NCBI GenBank assembly: GCA_029933115.1
Contig: JAOZOT010000204.1
Location: forward strand, 1 to 6,484
Source: Anaerolineae bacterium
GTDB lineage: Bacteria; Chloroflexota; Anaerolineae; E26-bin7
Reading direction: 5' to 3'
DNA length: 6,484 nt
A program made the translations under genes and the position numbers. Positions 1 through 5,597 of the stretch are shown piece after piece (the first letter of the stretch is position 1; each line of letters begins with the position of its first letter). A model generated the notes under the pieces. It was not told the origin of the DNA. It searched no databases and saw nothing but the letters and a program-made list of their open reading frames with translations.

Positions 1-107
1 AGAACGCAGCTTCCATCGCCGCCATGATCCTGACCACCGAAGCCCTGGTAACCGACATCCCGGAGGAGGAAAAAGCTCCTGCGACGCCTACACCGCCGGA
101 GTATTAA
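1..107 (+). CDS. groEL: Chaperonin GroEL (60 kDa), C-terminal end only
   Basis: This is the 3' end of a gene that begins outside the window. Reading from base 3 gives 34 codons and a TAA stop at 105-107. The peptide begins NAASIAAMILTTEALVTDIP, the conserved last helix and strand of the GroEL equatorial domain, which helps form the ATP-driven double-ring cytosolic folding chamber. The tail after it (EEEKAPATPTPPEY) is acidic then proline-rich and lacks the Gly-Gly-Met repeats of proteobacterial GroEL; a PEY-type end fits what I recall of Chloroflexota chaperonins. A 12-bp stem-loop follows 17 bases after the stop, so groEL probably ends its transcript here. The identification rests on only 34 residues, but they are a highly diagnostic stretch. 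Confidence 0.93.
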   Translation, partial: NAASIAAMILTTEALVTDIPEEEKAPATPTPPEY

Positions 108-124
108 AGCCAGATTCCGACCTA

Positions 125-158
125 GCGAGGTAGCCCCATCCGGCGAGGGCTACCTCGC
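125..158 (+). terminator. 12-bp stem-loop, probable groEL terminator
   Basis: GCGAGGTAGCCC at 125-136 is perfectly complementary to GGGCTACCTCGC at 147-158, around a 10-base loop. It lies 17 bases after the groEL stop and about 55 bases before the next gene. The bases after it (CACCTCTGTAATTAT) are not a clean T-run, so this may be a U-poor terminator or a 3'-end stabilising hairpin. Upstream of the stem there is no A-run either, so there is no sign of a classic bidirectional terminator. The stem is certain; its function is inferred from position. Confidence 0.6.
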
Positions 159-199
159 CACCTCTGTAATTATCGTTCATTCATCATCAAATCAAGCTC

Positions 200-208
200 G
201 GAGAGGTG
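200..208 (+). promoter_or_regulatory. Ribosome-binding site that sets the FmdB gene start
   Basis: GGAGAGGTG at 200-208 contains a good Shine-Dalgarno core (GAGGTG) ending 6 bases before the ATG at 215. The GTG at 206 lies inside this motif and so cannot be the start, and the ATG at 221 would be 12 bases away. The ATG at 215 also gives the usual FmdB-family opening, Met-Pro-x-Tyr-Glu-Tyr. Confidence 0.7.
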
Positions 209-214
209 TTCATC

Positions 215-466
215 ATGCCCATGTATGAATACGAATGTCTGACCTGTGGTATGCATTTTGAAAGCCGCCAACACTTCGGTGATCCGCCTTTGCAACAATG
301 CCCACACGGTCACCGTAAGGTACGGCGCGTGTTTTCGCCCCCGGCCATCGTTTTCAAGGGCCCTGGGTTCTATGTCACCGACAACCGCTCCGGCGGCAAC
401 GGCCGGAACGGTGGAGGAAACAAGTCTGAAGAGAAAGTTGTTGAGAAGGAAAAAGCCGTCAGCTAG
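215..466 (+). CDS. FmdB-family small zinc-ribbon protein
   Basis: An 83-residue protein starting MPMYEYECLTCG, the standard opening of the FmdB / CxxC regulatory-type zinc-ribbon family. The metal site is C8-x-x-C11 plus a second half C29-P-H-G-H33, where His takes the place of the usual second Cys of CPxC. The conserved core continues with VRRVFSPPAIVFKGPGFYVTD (residues 36-56, written here as the family's VRR...FKGxGFYVTD signature). Residues 58-83 are a Gly/Asn-rich then Lys/Glu-rich, probably disordered tail. FmdB was named as a putative regulator of formamidase in Methylophilus, but the biochemical role of the family is not settled. The gene stands alone on the plus strand between groEL and the 3' end of the lysine operon. 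It is not the LysW carrier: it lacks the EDWGE-type C-terminus and ends in AVS. Confidence 0.88.
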   Translation: MPMYEYECLTCGMHFESRQHFGDPPLQQCPHGHRKVRRVFSPPAIVFKGPGFYVTDNRSGGNGRNGGGNKSEEKVVEKEKAVS

Positions 467-488
467 GGCTGAAAGAGTAGCTTCTTCG

Positions 489-1562
489 CTAGCCAATCAG
501 TATCTCCAATGCCCGGATCAGCACGTCTACCCCTCGGCAGAACTCCTCGCTTTCGATGTACTCGTGAGGGGTGTGATCCAGGCGCGCATCACCCGGCCCG
601 TAAGCTATAATGGGACAACCCCACACCGGGCCGACGACGTTCATATCAGAAGTACCTGTCTTTAGTTTGAATCGTGGCCGCCCACCTTCGGCGCGGATAG
701 CCCGCAGCAGGGCTCGCACCAACGGGGTGTTCTTCTCCGCCTGGAAGGGCGGCTCACTGTAAGGAAAGGTCAACTGCGCTCCGTTGGACCAGGCTCGCAT
801 CTCCTGCTGCAGAGCCGCCACATCTAACCCCGGCGGCAGGCGCAGGCCAATGCTCATCTCCACCCCGTCCTCCAATCCGTCGCCGAAGGTGCGTATGGCC
901 CGCAGGACAGGATCCAAAGTATCGAAGCGCCACGCCCGGCCTTTGTTCAGGGTCACAGCGCGGGCCGTCAGCCGATTCCAGAAAGCCACCGCCTCTTCGG
1001 CCGGAGTCGGCTGTCCGGAGGCGCTGTGCCCGGCCGGCCGCGCGAGCCGATAGTCGGCGCTCAGGGTGCCCTTGTAGCCCAGGATGATTCCCTCCCAGCC
1101 GCCGGGCTCGCCGATGATTGCGCAGTCTGGCGGCTGCATTGTGCGCGCCAGATGGCGCGCCCCCCGCGAGTGGGCCTCCTCTTCGACCGCTCCGATCACC
1201 ACCAGCCGCACGTTACGAGCACGAGTGGATGACCCATCGTTCAATCGGGGAGCCATCCGCGCTGCCGCCAGCACGAAAGCTGCCAGGGGGCCTTTGGCAT
1301 CCACTGCCCCCCGACCGTACAGTCGGCCTCCCTCCCGTCGCACGGGGACCAGACCCGGCACAGTGTCCATGTGCCCCAGCAGCAAGATGGTTCGCTTGGC
1401 CGCCGGGTCTCCAAGGATGCCCACGACGTTCCCCACTTCATCACGCCGCACGCAGAAGCCCAAAGCTGCCATTTGCCGGACCAGGTACCCGGCCACAGCG
1501 TCCTCCTGACCGGACGGACTGGGGATAGAAAGCAGTTCTTCTAAAAAAGCAAACGGATCCAT
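489..1562 (-). CDS. lysK: LysK, [LysW]-lysine (and probably [LysW]-ornithine) hydrolase
   Basis: A 357-residue zinc-dependent M20-family amidohydrolase that performs the last step: it cuts the amide joining lysine, or ornithine on the arginine branch, to the C-terminal glutamate of LysW. Visible active-site motifs are LLGHMDTVPG (61-70, metal ligand H64), GRGAVDAKGP (83-92, bridging D88), AVEEEAHSRG (125-134, with E128 the likely general base and E129 a metal ligand), GEP (E152) and LDHTPHEY (328-335, H330). GTSDMNVVGP (303-312) is typical of the LysK subgroup rather than ArgE or DapE. The central residues, about 165-270, form the dimerisation lid. The ATG is preceded by AAGGTGAGG. It is the last gene of the operon, 38 bp after lysJ, and converges on the FmdB gene. 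Length is normal for the family. LysK in the strict sense is firm; use of ornithine is inferred from the second ligase. Confidence 0.95.
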   Translation of the reverse strand: MDPFAFLEELLSIPSPSGQEDAVAGYLVRQMAALGFCVRRDEVGNVVGILGDPAAKRTILLLGHMDTVPGLVPVRREGGRLYGRGAVDAKGPLAAFVLAAARMAPRLNDGSSTRARNVRLVVIGAVEEEAHSRGARHLARTMQPPDCAIIGEPGGWEGIILGYKGTLSADYRLARPAGHSASGQPTPAEEAVAFWNRLTARAVTLNKGRAWRFDTLDPVLRAIRTFGDGLEDGVEMSIGLRLPPGLDVAALQQEMRAWSNGAQLTFPYSEPPFQAEKNTPLVRALLRAIRAEGGRPRFKLKTGTSDMNVVGPVWGCPIIAYGPGDARLDHTPHEYIESEEFCRGVDVLIRALEILIG

Positions 1563-1600
1563 CCTGCCTCACCTTGAAGCTGTGATACTTGCAGCGACGT

Positions 1601-2767
1601 TCAAATCTCCAACACTGCCGCCACCTGTTGCACCACCCTGTCTACCTCTTCTGTGCCTATCACCAGAGGTGGCAGGAAGCGCATCACTGTGGCTCCGGCG
1701 GAAAGGGCCAGCACGCCCCGCTCGGCCAGGGCAGCCAGATGAGGGGCAGACGGTTCCTTCAATTCCACGCCGACCATCAGCCCCAGTCCTCGCACCTCTC
1801 GCACTCGCGGTGAGGGAATGGCCTTCAGGCCGTCCATCAGCCGCGCCCCCAGTTTGGCTGCCCGTTGGGGCAGCTTTTCCGCTTCGATGTAGCCGATGGT
1901 CGCCAAGGCTGCCGCACAGGCCAAGGGGTTGCCACCGAAGGTGGTGCCGTGAACTTTTTGGGGCAGGTTCCCCACCCGCGAGCCGATGAGCACGGCTCCC
2001 ATCGGCAGGCCCCCCGCGATGGCCTTGGCCACGCACATCAGGTCGGGCTGCAAGTCGTAATGCTGGCAGGCAAACATGCGCCCTGTGCGCCCAAAGCCGG
2101 TTTGCACCTCGTCCACGATGAACAGCGCCCCTCGCTCCCGGCACAGCGCCTGCACCCCACGCAGATACTCGCCGTCGCCGGGGATGATTCCCCCTTCACC
2201 CTGCACTACCTCCAGGATAACGGCCGCTGTCTCTTCATCCACCGCCTGTTGCATCCGTTCCAGACGATTGTAGGGCACGAACGTAAAGCCCGGCAGCAAA
2301 GGCTCAAAGGGTTGGCGGTACTGCCGGCGCCAGGTAGCCGATAGTGCGCCAAAGGTGCGCCCGTGGAAACCGCGCATGGCGGCTACCACTTTCGTCCGTC
2401 CGGTGCTGAGCCGGGCGAATTTGAGCGCTGTTTCCACTGCCTCAGCCCCCGAATTGCACAGAAAGGCCCGCTCCAGCCCCGACGGGGCGATGCGGGTCAA
2501 TTCGGCCAGCAATTGAGCGCGCCGGTCGTTGTAAAAACCGTTGGGGCAGATCATCAGTCGCCGCACCTGTTCCGTCACGGCCTGGATCACGGCCGGATTG
2601 GCGTGGCCTACATTGGCCACACCGTGACCGCCGACGCAGTCAATGTACTCTTTGCCCTCGGCGTCCCACACCCGCGCTCCCTCTCCACGCACCAGCACCA
2701 AGGGCTGTTTACTATAGACCCCGCTGTTGTGGCGGTCTTCCAGGGCGATAATCCCACCGCTGTTCAT
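1601..2767 (-). CDS. lysJ: LysJ, [LysW]-aminoadipate semialdehyde / glutamate semialdehyde aminotransferase
   Basis: A 388-residue class-III PLP aminotransferase of the acetylornithine aminotransferase family. It transfers an amino group from glutamate to the LysW-bound semialdehyde, giving LysW-lysine or LysW-ornithine. Landmarks are NSGAEA (105-110, phosphate-binding), GFHGRT (133-138, His stacking over the cofactor), QGEGG (189-193), FIVDEVQTGFGRTG (216-229, D219 contacting the pyridine nitrogen), the Schiff-base lysine K248 in CVAKAIAGGLP, and HGTTFGGNPLAC (273-284). Length is normal and all catalytic residues are present. Its ATG overlaps the lysZ stop as ATGA (bases 2767-2764), so translation is probably coupled; a weak GGTGA lies 4 bases upstream. 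Sequence alone does not separate LysJ from ArgD; the LysW operon context does. Confidence 0.94.
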   Translation of the reverse strand: MNSGGIIALEDRHNSGVYSKQPLVLVRGEGARVWDAEGKEYIDCVGGHGVANVGHANPAVIQAVTEQVRRLMICPNGFYNDRRAQLLAELTRIAPSGLERAFLCNSGAEAVETALKFARLSTGRTKVVAAMRGFHGRTFGALSATWRRQYRQPFEPLLPGFTFVPYNRLERMQQAVDEETAAVILEVVQGEGGIIPGDGEYLRGVQALCRERGALFIVDEVQTGFGRTGRMFACQHYDLQPDLMCVAKAIAGGLPMGAVLIGSRVGNLPQKVHGTTFGGNPLACAAALATIGYIEAEKLPQRAAKLGARLMDGLKAIPSPRVREVRGLGLMVGVELKEPSAPHLAALAERGVLALSAGATVMRFLPPLVIGTEEVDRVVQQVAAVLEI

Positions 2768-3570
2768 TGTATCACCGTCCCCTGACCGGCCAGCGCCCGG
2801 CGTAACGGTTGAGCCACCCGCCCGTCGGCGATGACGACCTGCTTTACTCCGTCGCGCAGAGCCTCGACAGCTCCCAGCAGCTTTTTCTTCATCCGGCCTT
2901 GGGCATAGCGGTCGAGGTGATCTTCCACCTGCTCCCGCGGGATGTAGGAGATAAGCGTGCTCTCGTCGGGAAAATGGCGCAAGAGACCCGGCACGTTGGA
3001 AAGGATGATCACTTTTTCTGCTTTCAGTGCGGTGCCGATGGCCGCTGCCACCCGGTCACCGTCCACGTTCAGCGCCTCGCCCTGCTGGCTGACGGCCAGT
3101 GGAGCCACGACCGGTACGTAGCCCGCCTCCAGCAAGGTGTTCAGCAACCCGACGTTGACCCGCTCGATTTTGCCGCTGTAATCGCCGCGTAGCACCTTGC
3201 GTTTGCCGTTCTCGACGATGCGCAACGTACCTTTGCGCTTTCCCTCCAGCAGCCGTCCGTCCAATCCAGAAAGGCCGAGGGCATTGACCCCCAATTGCTG
3301 CAAGCGTTCCACCAGCAGCTTGTTGATGCGACCGGCCGTGACCATAGCGAAAATCTCCAAGGTCTGACGGTCGGTGTAACGGCTGACGTGTCCCGAGACC
3401 GAGGTCACGAAGCGGGGTGGGTGGCCCAGCTTCTCGGAGATGACGTTGGTCTCGTGAGAGCCGCCGTGAACCAGGACGACTGATTCGCCCTGCTGGACCA
3501 GTTCGGCAATGTCGGCGCACACGGCCTCTATATCTATGCCGCCGTTGCCTCCTGCTTTGACAACGATCAT
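2764..3570 (-). CDS. lysZ: LysZ, [LysW]-aminoadipate / [LysW]-glutamate kinase
   Basis: A 268-residue amino-acid kinase (acetylglutamate kinase fold). It uses ATP to phosphorylate the side-chain carboxylate of LysW-bound aminoadipate, and probably of LysW-bound glutamate. Motifs in order: VVKAGGN (3-9, ATP phosphate-binding), VHGGSHETN (34-42), SRYTDRQTLEIF (63-74), GLSGLDGRLL (99-108), LRGDYSGKIE (127-136, in place of the ArgB equivalent), LNVDGDRVAAAIG (167-179), LSNVPGLL (190-197) and GRMKKKLLGAVEAL (225-238, active-site Lys). HPPRF, GLSGLDGRL and RGDYSGKIE match Thermus LysZ as I recall it and separate it from ArgB. The ATG has a strong AAGGAGGAG site (3582-3574). It lies 64 bp downstream of lysY and overlaps lysJ by 4 bases. 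Confidence 0.95.
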   Translation of the reverse strand: MIVVKAGGNGGIDIEAVCADIAELVQQGESVVLVHGGSHETNVISEKLGHPPRFVTSVSGHVSRYTDRQTLEIFAMVTAGRINKLLVERLQQLGVNALGLSGLDGRLLEGKRKGTLRIVENGKRKVLRGDYSGKIERVNVGLLNTLLEAGYVPVVAPLAVSQQGEALNVDGDRVAAAIGTALKAEKVIILSNVPGLLRHFPDESTLISYIPREQVEDHLDRYAQGRMKKKLLGAVEALRDGVKQVVIADGRVAQPLRRALAGQGTVIQ

Positions 3571-3597
3571 AAGCTCCTCCTTCGCGATTGGGTAAAA

Positions 3598-3621
3598 GTG
3601 AGGCGTGATGCGTGATTCGTG
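3598..3621. repeat. Short degenerate heptad repeat between lysY and lysZ
   Basis: On the plus strand, GTGAGGC (3598), GTGATGC (3605) and GTGATTC (3612) follow one another directly, then a partial GTG unit (3619) and a further CGTG at 3627-3630. The consensus is GTGAnnC. It fills much of the 64-bp gap between the lysY stop and the lysZ ribosome-binding site, the widest gap inside the operon. Degenerate heptad runs of this kind occur between genes in some Chloroflexota and cyanobacteria; that comparison is from memory. Confidence 0.55.
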
Positions 3622-3634
3622 TCCTTCGTGTTGG

Positions 3635-4708
3635 TCAGATGGGGTGCAGACCGGGGAACTCTAGCCCCAGAGTTTCTGGCCATCCGTACATGACGTTCAT
3701 CGTCTGCACTGCGTTGCCGGCCGCGCCCTTCATCAGGTTGTCAATGGCAGCGATGACCACCAGCCGCCGCTGGCCTGGGTCGGCCACGAAGCCGATGTCA
3801 CAGTAATTAGCTCCAGAGAGGATCTTGGGCTCTGGATAGCGGTGGATTCCGCGCTTGGCCCTGACCAGTCGCACGAACGGCTCGGCGCCGTAATCCTCAC
3901 GGTAGATGCGCCAGGCCTCCCGCTCGTCCAGTTCCTCGTGCAGCAGGCAATGACAGGTGGCCAGTGCGCCGCGCACAATGCCCACTGACGTGACGGAAAA
4001 GTGCAGGCCGGGCTGCTGTGGGTCGAGGTTCAGTTCCTGGATTAGCTCGGCGAGGTGGCGGTGGCCCGTCGGTGCGTAGGAACGCACCACTCCGGCCCTC
4101 TCCGGGTGATGAGAGGCCGGGCTGGGCCTGTGCCCCCCCTCTGAAGAGCCAACCTTGACCTCGACCACCGCTTCTCGCACCAGCCCCCGTCGGTAAAGGG
4201 GCCACAGGGCCAGCAGGGTGACCGCTGCGTTGCAACCTGTGCCGCTGGCGTACCGGGCGCCGACCAGTTGATCGCGATACAGCTCCGGCAGGCCGTAGAC
4301 AAAGCGGGTCAGCCATTCTGGAGCCGGATGCTCACGCCCATACCAACGCGCATAGTCTGCGGCCTCACGCAGGCGGAAATCGGCCGACAGGTCCACGATC
4401 CGCTCGGCCAGAGCGGCCAGGTCTTCGATACGCTCCATAGCGTGGCCGTGAGGCAAAGCCAAGAATAATAGGTCGCAGGGAGCCAGGGCTTCGCAGTCTC
4501 GGCCCGAAGGCCCAGTGGAGCCGTCGGCCAGGCGAGTGAAGCGCAGTTCGGTGTGTCCGCGCAGGTTAGGATGTACAAAGTAGGCGTATTGTCCGGCGTA
4601 AGTCTCCGAAGTGATCTGGGTCACTTCCACCTGAGGGTGGGCCAGCAGCAACCGCAACAACTCTCCCCCAGTATAGCCGGAGGCGCCTACGATTGCAGCA
4701 CGAATCAT
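3635..4708 (-). CDS. lysY: LysY, [LysW]-aminoadipyl / glutamyl phosphate reductase
   Basis: A 357-residue NADP-dependent dehydrogenase of the ArgC (type 1 N-acetyl-gamma-glutamyl-phosphate reductase) family. It reduces the LysW-bound acyl phosphate made by LysZ to the semialdehyde. The N-terminal Rossmann motif is VGASGYTGGELLR (7-19). The catalytic cysteine is C159 in ASGTGCNAA, the LysY-type form where ArgC has PGCYPT. The second catalytic centre is TGHRHLAE (214-221, probably H218). The C-terminal family signature is DNLMKGAAGNAVQTMN (323-338). Residues about 62-76 (DGSTGPSGRDCE) look like a short extra loop compared with Thermus LysY. The ATG has GGAGGG four bases upstream (4718-4713). 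A 9-bp hairpin separates the gene from argX. Length is otherwise normal and no motif is broken. Confidence 0.95.
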   Translation of the reverse strand: MIRAAIVGASGYTGGELLRLLLAHPQVEVTQITSETYAGQYAYFVHPNLRGHTELRFTRLADGSTGPSGRDCEALAPCDLLFLALPHGHAMERIEDLAALAERIVDLSADFRLREAADYARWYGREHPAPEWLTRFVYGLPELYRDQLVGARYASGTGCNAAVTLLALWPLYRRGLVREAVVEVKVGSSEGGHRPSPASHHPERAGVVRSYAPTGHRHLAELIQELNLDPQQPGLHFSVTSVGIVRGALATCHCLLHEELDEREAWRIYREDYGAEPFVRLVRAKRGIHRYPEPKILSGANYCDIGFVADPGQRRLVVIAAIDNLMKGAAGNAVQTMNVMYGWPETLGLEFPGLHPI

Positions 4709-4724
4709 TTTTCCCTCCGGTCAG

Positions 4725-4753
4725 GTGCGAGGCATTTCCAAAGCGCCTCGCAC
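4725..4753 (-). promoter_or_regulatory. 9-bp stem-loop between argX stop and lysY ribosome-binding site
   Basis: GTGCGAGGC at 4725-4733 pairs perfectly with GCCTCGCAC at 4745-4753 around an 11-base loop. In the minus-strand mRNA the stem opens one base after the argX TGA (4757-4755) and ends 6 bases before the lysY GGAGGG. No U-run follows, so it is unlikely to be a full terminator. It could be a partial attenuator, a processing or mRNA-stability site, or a control on lysY translation. The structure is seen; its role is inference. Confidence 0.55.
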
Positions 4754-4754
4754 T

Positions 4755-5597
4755 TCAAGACGCTATCTTCAGAATGTAATCTACCATCTTGCCGGCGATG
4801 TTGGCCTCAGTGGCCTGCATGGCTCCGTGAAACTCTGGGGTGTGGTTCACCTCATTGACCAGGAGAGAGCCATCAGCGTCCTCCAAAATGTCTACAGCGA
4901 CGATGTCTCCTCCTACCGCCTCGGCAGCAGCGCGAGACAGGCGGTCTATTTCTGGAGAGAGCGGGAGGCCAGATGTGTGGCCGCCACGGGCTGTGTTGGT
5001 GATCCAATGGGTTGAGCTACGGTAGACGGCGTACACTGTCTCACCACCCACCACGAGGGTACGGATGTCGCGCCCTGGTTTGTGGATGTACTCTTGAACG
5101 TAGAAGGGAGCATCTTGAGATTTGTCCAGGGCCTCCTTGTGTTCAAGCACAGCTTCGGCTGCCTCGCGGTCGTTGAGTTTGCTCATCAGCCTCCCCCAGG
5201 AGCCAATTGGAGGTTTCAAGACCACCGGATAGCCCATCTTTTCCACGGCTTTCAGGGCCGGCTCTCGGGCAAAGGCAATGGCAGTACGGGGAGTAGGAAT
5301 CCCGCGCTCGATAAGAGCCAAAGTCGTCAAGACCTTATCCCCGCAGGTAGCAATCGCCTCATAGGAATTCACTGTCCTCACACCCTGCTCCTGTAGGATT
5401 TTGACGGCGTAGAGGGCGCGGGAATGGCTCAGGCAGCGTACCAAGACGACGTCGTAGTCTCTTGGTGTTGCACCATTCAAGTCAAAGATTACTTGGCGCA
5501 CGTCAATTCTTGCAAAATTCACCCCGCGCTTCCGCAAGGCTTGGAAGATGAGTTTCTCCTCCAGGCGGATGCGGGAACAGAGAATGCCTATGTTTAT
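4755..5597 (-). CDS. argX: ArgX-like ATP-grasp ligase, probable glutamate--LysW ligase (non-ATG start)
   Basis: An ATP-grasp ligase (RimK/LysX family) of 280 residues, proposed to attach glutamate to the LysW C-terminus and so start the arginine branch. From the ATA at 5597-5595 it reads (I/M)NIGILCSRIRLEEK, which lines up residue by residue with VKIGVLCSRVRIEEK of the neighbouring LysX. Numbering from the ATA: TCGDKVLT (84-91), VVLKPPIGSWGRL (125-137), YVQEY (166-170), STHWITNTARGG (195-206), VAVDILED (233-240) and NEVNHTPEF (248-256). It parts from LysX at TSGLPLS versus ASNCPIT, and at H257-G-A versus R-N-S after TPEF. In Sulfolobus, Asn-Ser/Thr marks LysX and Gly-Phe marks ArgX, so Gly-Ala suggests glutamate but is not the exact ArgX motif. 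A TTG at 5537 would remove 20 conserved residues, so I reject that start. The family call is firm; the substrate is less so. Confidence 0.85.
   Translation of the reverse strand: MNIGILCSRIRLEEKLIFQALRKRGVNFARIDVRQVIFDLNGATPRDYDVVLVRCLSHSRALYAVKILQEQGVRTVNSYEAIATCGDKVLTTLALIERGIPTPRTAIAFAREPALKAVEKMGYPVVLKPPIGSWGRLMSKLNDREAAEAVLEHKEALDKSQDAPFYVQEYIHKPGRDIRTLVVGGETVYAVYRSSTHWITNTARGGHTSGLPLSPEIDRLSRAAAEAVGGDIVAVDILEDADGSLLVNEVNHTPEFHGAMQATEANIAGKMVDYILKIAS
5594..5597 (-). other. ATAA stop/start overlap joining lysX and argX
   Basis: On the minus strand the lysX stop TAA (5596-5594) overlaps an ATA (5597-5595) that opens the argX frame, forming ATAA. This mirrors the ATGA overlap used by lysZ and lysJ in the same operon. 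Upstream in the argX frame the first stop is a TGA about 12 codons earlier, and between it and the conserved N-terminus there is no ATG, GTG or TTG. A purine-rich AAGGCGGGG (5608-5600) lies directly before the ATA. One G-to-A change would turn ATGA into ATAA, keeping the lysX stop but losing the ATG. Confidence 0.55.

Noticed and set aside
165..173. TGTAATTAT as an extended -10 promoter for the FmdB gene
   Set aside because: It resembles a -10 box only loosely, and no convincing -35 sequence is found at the right distance; the region overlaps the end of the stem-loop.
215..466. The small zinc-ribbon gene as the missing LysW carrier
   Set aside because: It has the FmdB signature (MPxYEYxC, FKGxGFYVTD) and ends in AVS, not in the C-terminal glutamate of EDWGE that LysW needs for the amide link. 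It is also on the opposite strand from the operon.
206..466. GTG at 206 as the start of the FmdB gene
   Set aside because: The GTG is part of the likely ribosome-binding sequence, and the family begins at Met-Pro-x-Tyr-Glu-Tyr (ATG 215).
462..493. GCTAG/CTAGC inverted repeat as a bidirectional terminator between the convergent genes
   Set aside because: The stem is only 5 bp with a 22-base loop, the arms are part of the two stop codons, and there is no T-run.
246..665. A 139-codon plus-strand frame across the FmdB gene and the end of lysK
   Set aside because: It overlaps two recognised genes in the wrong frame and has no family features.
1569..2144. A 191-codon minus-strand frame inside lysJ
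   Set aside because: It runs in another frame of the same strand across conserved LysJ motifs, and its composition is that of a shadow frame, rich in Arg, Gly and Ala.
2764..4708. Calling lysZ and lysY as ordinary acetyl-route argB and argC
   Set aside because: LysZ-type GLSGLDGRL and RGDYSGKIE and LysY-type SGTGCNA motifs, plus the LysX/ArgX and LysK neighbours, point to the LysW route. An arginine role through LysW remains possible.
4755..5537. TTG at 5537 as the argX start (260 residues)
   Set aside because: It would delete 20 residues, including ILCSRIRLEEK, that match LysX and form the first strand and helix of the fold.
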